Made by a program: the position numbers and the translations under genes
In this document: positions 28,436 to 35,275 of the stretch, piece by piece
Layout of the letters: every line of letters starts with the position of its first letter
Numbering within the stretch: the stretch's first letter is position 1
The notes under the pieces: model-generated
What the model saw: only the letters and a program-made list of their open reading frames with translations
Databases searched by the model: none
What the model was told of the DNA's origin: nothing
NCBI GenBank assembly: GCA_945947725.1
Contig: CAMEYY010000003.1
Span: 1-35,275, forward strand
Direction of reading: 5' to 3'
Source: an uncultured Cytophagales bacterium
GTDB taxonomy: Bacteria; Bacteroidota; Bacteroidia; Cytophagales; Amoebophilaceae
Length of the DNA stretch: 35,275 nt

Positions 28436-29527
28436 ATGCTTACGACAATAGTTTTATTAGTACTCCTTATTGGAATCATAAGCTTGTCTAGTTTTTATAT
28501 TCCTGGAGTGTTTTTTTCAAATTTTTTCATCGTTCACTCAAGTTTGGTTTGGTGGATAGTCGGTATAACAGTTTTTTTATTTTTTTATTTTGTGCCTGTA
28601 AACCTTTGGGTGATAGCGTTGTTCAGCGGCGTGAAGATTAGGTTGATAGATTTAGTATTGATGCGTATACGACGTGTTCCACCTAGTTTAATCGTTGACT
28701 CCTTGATAACGGCGACAAAAGCAGGTTTGGACATAAAATGTTCTGAACTAGAGACACATTATCTTGCAGGTGGGAATGTTCAAAATGTTATTAAAGCTTT
28801 AATCTCCGCAGACAAAGCGAATATTATTCTTTCTTTTAATAATGCTGCAGCTATAGACTTAGCCGGAAGAGATGTTTTTGAAGCGGTACAAATTTCTGTT
28901 AATCCTAAAGTTATAGATACTCCAGAGATTGCTGCTGTGGCTAAAGATGGTATTCAGTTAAAAACAAAAGCACGTGTGACAGTGAGAGCTAACATTCAAC
29001 AACTTGTTGGAGGAGCGGGAGAAGAAACAATTTTGGCGCGTGTGGGTGAAGGTATCGTCACCTCGATAGGTCTATCTCAAAATCATAAATCTGTTTTAGC
29101 AAACCCTAACCAAATTTCTCAGTTAGTTCTTGAAAGAGGTCTTGACAGCGGAACAGCTTTTAACATTTTATCTATCGATATCGCTGATGTTAATGTCGGT
29201 GAAAATATAGGTGCAAAGTTACAGACAGATCAAGCAGATGCCGACTTAAAAGTTGCTAATGCAAAAGCAGAAGAACGTCGTGCTATGGCTGTCGCTATCG
29301 AACAAGAAATGCGTGCAAAAGCTCAAGAAGCAAAAGCTCAGGTGATAATGGCAGAGGCAGAAGTTCCTAAAGCATTAGCTGAAGCATTGAAAAATGGTAA
29401 TTTAGGTGTGATGGATTATTATAAACTTCAAAACATAAAAGCAGACACTTCAATGCGCAATTCATTGTCGAGTAATGAAGTTTTAAATCAAGATAACGAT
29501 GATAAAGATTCAAAAGTTTCGTTTTAA
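28436..29527 (+). CDS. floA: Flotillin-like protein FloA
   Basis: N-terminal membrane segments; [41 protein letters not shown] and [57 protein letters not shown]. Confidence 0.93.
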   Translation: MLTTIVLLVLLIGIISLSSFYIPGVFFSNFFIVHSSLVWWIVGITVFLFFYFVPVNLWVIALFSGVKIRLIDLVLMRIRRVPPSLIVDSLITATKAGLDIKCSELETHYLAGGNVQNVIKALISADKANIILSFNNAAAIDLAGRDVFEAVQISVNPKVIDTPEIAAVAKDGIQLKTKARVTVRANIQQLVGGAGEETILARVGEGIVTSIGLSQNHKSVLANPNQISQLVLERGLDSGTAFNILSIDIADVNVGENIGAKLQTDQADADLKVANAKAEERRAMAVAIEQEMRAKAQEAKAQVIMAEAEVPKALAEALKNGNLGVMDYYKLQNIKADTSMRNSLSSNEVLNQDNDDKDSKVSF

Positions 29528-30140
29528 CGGCTACAGAGAAAGTACCTACGTGATCTGGGAAGAAGAGTCTAAAGAAACTTTTATATTAGATCCTGGATGT
29601 GGTGATGATGTTGAACAGTCAATGTTATCAAATTTTATTTCTGAACAAAAATTGATACCCGTAAAAATTATCAATACCCACTGTCATGTAGATCATATCC
29701 TCGGTAATGCTTTTTGTAAAAAGATGTATCAAATTCCTTTGTTCATTCATGAAAAAGAAATTCCTCTTTTAGAACGAGCCCCTATAGATTACCCGCAATA
29801 TCATTTTGAAAAGTATGAACATGTTTTGCCTGATGAATTTTTGGGTGATGAAATTTTGTTGGGGAAAACGAGATTTGAGGTGTGGCATCTACCTGGACAC
29901 GCTCCTGGACATGTCGCAATTTTAAATAAGGAAGAAAAAAAATGTTTTACGGGTGATGTTCTCTTCAAAGATCACATTGGGATTACGGATTTTTTTATGG
30001 GTAGTAAGGAAGATATGAAAAAAAGTTTAACAAAGTTGATGACTCTTGATGATGATGTAGAAATTTTCCCGGGACATGGATTTTTCTCTAAGATAGAAAA
30101 TGAGAGAGAGAATGTTAAAAAATATATACTACAAACTTAA
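29499..30140 (+). CDS. MBL-fold metallo-hydrolase (glyoxalase II-like)
   Basis: [13 protein letters not shown] (HxHxDH), [36 protein letters not shown]; overlaps floA by 29 nt. Confidence 0.92.
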   Translation: MIKIQKFRFNGYRESTYVIWEEESKETFILDPGCGDDVEQSMLSNFISEQKLIPVKIINTHCHVDHILGNAFCKKMYQIPLFIHEKEIPLLERAPIDYPQYHFEKYEHVLPDEFLGDEILLGKTRFEVWHLPGHAPGHVAILNKEEKKCFTGDVLFKDHIGITDFFMGSKEDMKKSLTKLMTLDDDVEIFPGHGFFSKIENERENVKKYILQT

Positions 30141-32539
30141 GCTTTAACGATTTCCACGTTAATTTGTTCACCACGACTAAAAGAAATTTTTTCAGAACAG
30201 GTACAATTTTTTATATCGTCAGCAGTAAGCATTAATAATTTTTCATTTTCATCAGAGACAGAGATCTTTAATTCAGAAATTTTCTCTCGTAAAGATACAT
30301 TATTTTCAGTTTTAAATTTTCTCACTTCTCCCACGATAAACTTCACATCATCACCCAAACTTATAACCTCTGCATCAAAAGGTAAATTTTTAAAGATAGA
30401 TGTTGCTAAAAACTTTTCTTCGCATTTCGCTTTAAAGACATTTTGGAAAATACATTCAGTGATATGAGGAACGAAAGGAGAATACATTTTTAAAATTTCT
30501 AAAGAGACAACAAAAAGTGCATATTGAGCAGATCTTTGATCATCAGCAGAAAATTTATTTTCCTTATTATACAAACGTTCTTTTACGATTTCGAGATAAT
30601 AATCGCACATATCTTTCCAGAACAAGTTATCAACTTCTTGTCTAGCGAGCCCTATTTCATAACTTTCCATATTGTCGCAATATTTTCCGAAAGTTTCATG
30701 GCATCGTGAAATTATCCAAGAATCTATAGGTAATAAATTTTTAACTTCAACTATATCAACATTTTCCAACTGCAATTCAACGAACTTAGCAAAATTCCAT
30801 AGTTTATTTAAAAATCTTTTACTACCATCCATTTCATTGATATCAAAAAAAGTATCTGTGCCAAGTTTATTAGAAGCACTCCAATAACGCACCATGTCAG
30901 CACCATAAGTATCTAAAAGTTCATTTGGAGAGAGGACAGCATTATTTTTGCTTTTACTTATTTTTTCTCCTCCTTTTGCTAAGACGAAACCTGAGATCAT
31001 CAGATTTTTCCAAGGTATCTCTCCGACATGGTAAAGGTTTTTAACTATGGTATAAAAAGTCCAAGTACGAATTATCTCATGAGCATGACAACGCATAGTC
31101 ATTGGTTGTAAAAATTTTCTTTCGTCTTTTTCACCAAATTTTTTATTTATAAGCGGAGTTACAGACGATGTTGCCCACGTATCCATAACAGCTTCTTCAG
31201 GGATAAAATTTTCACAACCACACTTGTCACATTTTTTAGAAGGTTTAGTTTCTAGAGGGTTGAGAGGTAATTGATCTTCATCAGGGATTAAAACTTCACC
31301 ACATTTTTCACAATACCATACAGGGAAAGGCACACCGAAATATCTTTGTCTTGAGATACACCAATCCCATTTCAAATTGTTAACCCATTCGATATAACGA
31401 ATTTTCATGCTTTCAGGATGCCACGCAATCTCATCTGCCGCTTTCAATAAAGTTTCCTTTATGTCAAGAATTTTTATGTACCACTGTTGTGAGTTTATTA
31501 TTTCGATTCCATTTCCGCAACGTTCATGAGTATTGACAGCATGTTCGATCTTTTCACTTTTAACTAACAGCCCACATTCAGAAAGTCTTCTAACAATTTC
31601 CAGACGAGCATCCAAAGTCTTCATCCCTCCGACAAATTTCACATCAGGACAGATACAACCATCTTTGTCCATGATTTTTTTTATAGGGAGATTGTATTCT
31701 TGTTGCCACTTGACGTCAGTTTGATCTCCAAAAGTACAACACATTACTACACCAGTTCCTTTTTCTATATCAACTTTTTCATCTCCGATAACTTCAACTT
31801 CATTTTCATAAAGAGGTACTATAACTTTTTTCCCAATGAGATTTTTATATCTTTCGTCGTTAGGGTTGACAAAGATAGCTACACATCCTCCTAAAAATTC
31901 TGGTCGTGTAGTTGCAATTTCGAGATTTTGTCCTTCACATGAAAAATTGATATGATTGAAATAACTTTTTACGTTTTTACTTTCTAGTTCAGCTTGAGCG
32001 ATGGAAGTTTGACAACAAGGGCACCAGAAGACAGGCATTTCTTTTCTATAAGCTTTACCTTTTTTTAAAAGATCGATAAAAGACCTTTGAGAAATTTTTT
32101 GTGATAAATCGTTGATGGTGTCGTAAGATAAGTTCCAATCAGCACTCACTCCTAATCTTTTGAATAAGTTTTTAAATTCGTCGATATATTTTTTTTTCGT
32201 TTCGTTACATATGGAAATGAATTCACTACGAGGCAATGAAGAAGCGGTAATACCTTTTTCTTTTTCAACGAGACGTTCTGTTGGTAATCCGTTATCATCA
32301 AAACCGAAAGGATAAAATACATTTTCATTTTTCAAGCGGTGGTATCTCACTATCATCTCCGCTTGAGTGTAAGAAAAAATATGTCCGATGTGTAGTTTAC
32401 CGCTGACAGTTGGAGGAGGAGTATCGACAGAAAAAACTTGACGTCCATCTTCATGAAATTCAAAAATATTATTTTCCTCCCAGAGGGTTTGAATTTTCTT
32501 TTCATCCTCAACAGTAAAACGTTTACCCAACATGATCAA
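30137..32539 (-). CDS. valS: Valyl-tRNA synthetase, type 2 (archaeal/rickettsial-like)
   Basis: FSVDTPPPTVSGKLHIGHIFSYTQAEMIVRYHRLKNENVFYPFGFDDNGLPTERLVEKEKG, CTFGDQTDVKWQ, WCISRQRYFGVPFPVWYC, KISKSKNN; no C-terminal coiled coil. Confidence 0.95.
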   Translation of the reverse strand: MIMLGKRFTVEDEKKIQTLWEENNIFEFHEDGRQVFSVDTPPPTVSGKLHIGHIFSYTQAEMIVRYHRLKNENVFYPFGFDDNGLPTERLVEKEKGITASSLPRSEFISICNETKKKYIDEFKNLFKRLGVSADWNLSYDTINDLSQKISQRSFIDLLKKGKAYRKEMPVFWCPCCQTSIAQAELESKNVKSYFNHINFSCEGQNLEIATTRPEFLGGCVAIFVNPNDERYKNLIGKKVIVPLYENEVEVIGDEKVDIEKGTGVVMCCTFGDQTDVKWQQEYNLPIKKIMDKDGCICPDVKFVGGMKTLDARLEIVRRLSECGLLVKSEKIEHAVNTHERCGNGIEIINSQQWYIKILDIKETLLKAADEIAWHPESMKIRYIEWVNNLKWDWCISRQRYFGVPFPVWYCEKCGEVLIPDEDQLPLNPLETKPSKKCDKCGCENFIPEEAVMDTWATSSVTPLINKKFGEKDERKFLQPMTMRCHAHEIIRTWTFYTIVKNLYHVGEIPWKNLMISGFVLAKGGEKISKSKNNAVLSPNELLDTYGADMVRYWSASNKLGTDTFFDINEMDGSKRFLNKLWNFAKFVELQLENVDIVEVKNLLPIDSWIISRCHETFGKYCDNMESYEIGLARQEVDNLFWKDMCDYYLEIVKERLYNKENKFSADDQRSAQYALFVVSLEILKMYSPFVPHITECIFQNVFKAKCEEKFLATSIFKNLPFDAEVISLGDDVKFIVGEVRKFKTENNVSLREKISELKISVSDENEKLLMLTADDIKNCTCSEKISFSRGEQINVEIVKA

Positions 32540-32654
32540 AAACTTTATTATTCTATAATATCGAAATTCTTTATCCTCAGAACGACTTTACGCTTCCATA
32601 AAAAATTTTCGACGTAGAGTTTTTTATAAAGAGAACTTTTGCATTCGTTAAGAT

Positions 32655-33929
32655 ATGGAATTAAAAGAACAAATTTTTGACATCATAGAAAAAGAGTTTA
32701 GTAGGCAAAGTCATGGTTTAGAGCTCATTGCATCAGAGAATTACGTTTCAAAAAATGTCATGAGAGCTGTAGGAAGTATTTTAACAAACAAGTATGCTGA
32801 AGGATATCCAGCTCATCGATATTATGGAGGATGTGAATTTGTTGATAAAGTTGAAAATCTTGCTATAGAGAGAGCTAAAAAATTATTTAACGTCAACTAT
32901 GTTAATGTTCAACCACATTCTGGATCTCAAGCGAATGCTAGCGTATTGACAGGTTTTTTAAAACCTGGAGATAAAATTTTAGGAATGAGCATAGCTTGTG
33001 GAGGGCATCTTACGCACGGAACTTCTGTTAGTTTTTCTGGTAAACTTTTTCAGGCATATTCATATGGTGTCTCTAAAGAGACGGAGAGGATAGATTTTGA
33101 GGAAGTATCAAGGATAGCGCATGAGGTAAAACCAAAAGTTATTATCTGTGGAGCTTCTGCTTACAGTCGTGATATAGATTATAAAAAATTTAGGGAGATA
33201 TCAGATGAAGTTGGTGCTTTGTTGATGGCAGACATAGCTCATCCTGCGGGATTGATAGCGTGTGGATTGTTGAGTGATCCTTTTGATTATTGTCATATAG
33301 TTACGACGACGACGCATAAAACTTTACGAGGGCCACGAGGAGGAATGATAATGATGAGGAATGACTTTGAAAATCCTTTCGGTATCGTCGACAAAAAAGG
33401 AAATTTGAAGATGGCTTCTGCTATCATCGATTCTAGTGTTTTCCCAGGTAACCAAGGAGGTCCTCTTATGCACGTCATCGCAGGAAAGGCTGTTGCTTTT
33501 GGAGAAGATCTTTCTGATGATTATAAAAAATACATTGAGCAAGTTCGTAACAATGCAAGACATCTCGCCGCCCTCTTTGATTCAAATGGATATAGAGTTG
33601 TTTCTGGAGGTACTGATAATCATTTGATTTTGCTAGATCTACATAATAAAAACATTACGGGAAGAGAAGCTGAAATTGCTTTGGATAAAATAGGTGTCGC
33701 TGTAAATAAAAATATGATTCCTTTTGATGATCGTTCTGCTTTTACTACGTCAGGAATACGTATCGGTACGCCAGCTATCACAACAAGAGGTTTTAAAGAA
33801 GACGACTGTACGAAAGTTTTTGAATTTATCGATGAAGCAATAAATCATTATCAAGATGATGAATACCTTGCTAAGATGAAACAAACTTTACCTCAGGTTT
33901 TCGATTTGGACAATAAACCTATCTGCTAA
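32655..33929 (+). CDS. glyA: Serine hydroxymethyltransferase
   Basis: [78 protein letters not shown]. Confidence 0.98.
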   Translation: MELKEQIFDIIEKEFSRQSHGLELIASENYVSKNVMRAVGSILTNKYAEGYPAHRYYGGCEFVDKVENLAIERAKKLFNVNYVNVQPHSGSQANASVLTGFLKPGDKILGMSIACGGHLTHGTSVSFSGKLFQAYSYGVSKETERIDFEEVSRIAHEVKPKVIICGASAYSRDIDYKKFREISDEVGALLMADIAHPAGLIACGLLSDPFDYCHIVTTTTHKTLRGPRGGMIMMRNDFENPFGIVDKKGNLKMASAIIDSSVFPGNQGGPLMHVIAGKAVAFGEDLSDDYKKYIEQVRNNARHLAALFDSNGYRVVSGGTDNHLILLDLHNKNITGREAEIALDKIGVAVNKNMIPFDDRSAFTTSGIRIGTPAITTRGFKEDDCTKVFEFIDEAINHYQDDEYLAKMKQTLPQVFDLDNKPIC

Positions 33930-34051
33930 AACATTTTTTAAAAAACATTCCTTCTTTTATCACTTTTACACTTTTTAAAATTTTATTTCCCGTACAAATC
34001 GAAATAAGAGTTGGCATGCTGTTTGTTTATACAGAGGTATAATTGAAATTT

Positions 34052-35275
34052 ATGGGTAAGATAATCGGAATCGATTTAGGAACGACAAACTCCTGTGTTG
34101 CCGTAATGGAAGGTAATGAACCTGTAGTTATCACTAACAGTGAAGGTAAAAGAACAACTCCTTCTGTTATTGCTTTTTTGAAAAACAATGAAAAGAAAGT
34201 TGGTGATGCTGCAAAGAGACAAGCTGTAACCAATCCTGAGAACACGATAAGTTCGATAAAAAGGTTCATGGGGAAGAAGTTCGAGAATGTTTCTGGTGTT
34301 ATGGAACACTGTTCTTACAAAGTTGAAAGTAAAAATGGTTTAGCTTGTGTCAATATCGGAGGAAAACAATACACTCCTCAAGAATTGTCCGCGATGATTT
34401 TGCAGAAGATGAAAACCACAGCTGAAGATTATCTTGGAACGACAGTTTCTGAAGCCGTCATCACCGTCCCTGCTTATTTCAACGATGCAGAAAGACAAGC
34501 TACAAAAGAAGCTGGAAAAATTGCCGGTTTGGAAGTTAAAAGAATTATTAATGAACCTACCGCTGCTGCATTGGCATATGGTATCGATAAAAAAGGTAAA
34601 AATGAAAAAATTGCTGTCTTCGATCTTGGTGGTGGTACTTTTGATATTTCTATTCTTGAATTAGGAGATGGTGTCTTTGAAGTTAAATCAACAAACGGAG
34701 ACGTTTATCTCGGTGGTGATAACTTCGATCAAAAAATTATCGACTGGTTGATATCTGAATTTAAATCTGAGACTGGTATCGATCTTAAAAATGATCCTCA
34801 AGCTCTTCAACGTTTGAAAGAAGCTGCTGAAAAAGCTAAAATTGAATTGTCTGCTGGAACAACTACTGATATAAACTTACCTTACATCACCGCTGATGCT
34901 ACTGGTCCAAAACATCTTGTTAAAACTTTAACTCGTGCTCAATTTGAAAATTTAACTGCGGAATTATTCGAAAGATGTCTTGAACCATGTAAAAAAGCTT
35001 TGAGTGATGCTAACATGACAACTAATGATATCGATGAAGTTATTTTAGTTGGTGGTTCTACAAGAATTCCTAAAGTCCAAGAGGTCGTTAAACAATTTTT
35101 TGGAAAAGAACCTAATAAAGGTGTAAACCCAGATGAAGTTGTTGCTGTTGGTGCTTCTATTCAAGGAGGTGTTTTGACTGGAGAAGTTAAAGACGTTTTG
35201 TTGCTTGATGTTATTCCTTTGTCTTTTGGTATTGAAACCATGGGGGGTGTCTTTACAAAATTGATTGAGGCTAAC
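34052..35275 (+). CDS. dnaK: Chaperone DnaK (Hsp70), 3' truncated by the window edge
   Basis: [90 protein letters not shown]; frame open to 35275 (408 codons). Confidence 0.98.
   Translation, partial: MGKIIGIDLGTTNSCVAVMEGNEPVVITNSEGKRTTPSVIAFLKNNEKKVGDAAKRQAVTNPENTISSIKRFMGKKFENVSGVMEHCSYKVESKNGLACVNIGGKQYTPQELSAMILQKMKTTAEDYLGTTVSEAVITVPAYFNDAERQATKEAGKIAGLEVKRIINEPTAAALAYGIDKKGKNEKIAVFDLGGGTFDISILELGDGVFEVKSTNGDVYLGGDNFDQKIIDWLISEFKSETGIDLKNDPQALQRLKEAAEKAKIELSAGTTTDINLPYITADATGPKHLVKTLTRAQFENLTAELFERCLEPCKKALSDANMTTNDIDEVILVGGSTRIPKVQEVVKQFFGKEPNKGVNPDEVVAVGASIQGGVLTGEVKDVLLLDVIPLSFGIETMGGVFTKLIEAN

Noticed and set aside
34027-34309. Minus-strand ORFs over the start of dnaK and plus ORF 34434-34664
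   Set aside because: Antisense or shadow frames of dnaK, which itself is missing from the track only because it runs off the window.
1-35275. CRISPR arrays, IS elements, phage or toxin-antitoxin modules
   Set aside because: No regular direct repeats, transposase/integrase motifs or TA-like gene pairs were seen on reading.
1-35275. UGA recoding
   Set aside because: rsmG ends with TGA in the expected place and conserved proteins contain no internal TGA, so the standard code fits.

Overview
AT-rich, gene-dense bacterial chromosomal window using the standard code (TAA, TAG and TGA all act as stops). Gene content and sequence style suggest a reduced or host-associated Bacteroidota-like genome: Bacteroidota-style LeuRS and DnaE, an OstA-like LPS-transport protein, a HhH/outer-membrane-barrel fusion, FloA, lipoproteins, and few Shine-Dalgarno sequences. 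Most of the window is housekeeping: pth, atpEFHAG, nrdG-like activase, mltG, ferredoxin, dnaE, rsmH, rnpA, rarA, leuS, rsmG, sufCDS plus sufU, ostA-like, floA, MBL hydrolase, valS, glyA and dnaK (truncated at the right edge). There are two tRNAs (Ala-UGC, Arg-ACG). I saw no rRNA, CRISPR array or transposon. The most notable signals are: (1) an intact NUDIX hydrolase domain of about 169 aa embedded in an otherwise Bacteroidota-style leucyl-tRNA synthetase; (2) an archaeal/rickettsial-type (type 2) ValRS instead of the usual bacterial type; (3) an unannotated frameshifted ASCH-like pseudogene at 16622-17046 on the minus strand, recoverable by two single-base homopolymer corrections; (4) split ATP-synthase and SUF clusters; (5) several uncharacterised envelope proteins.
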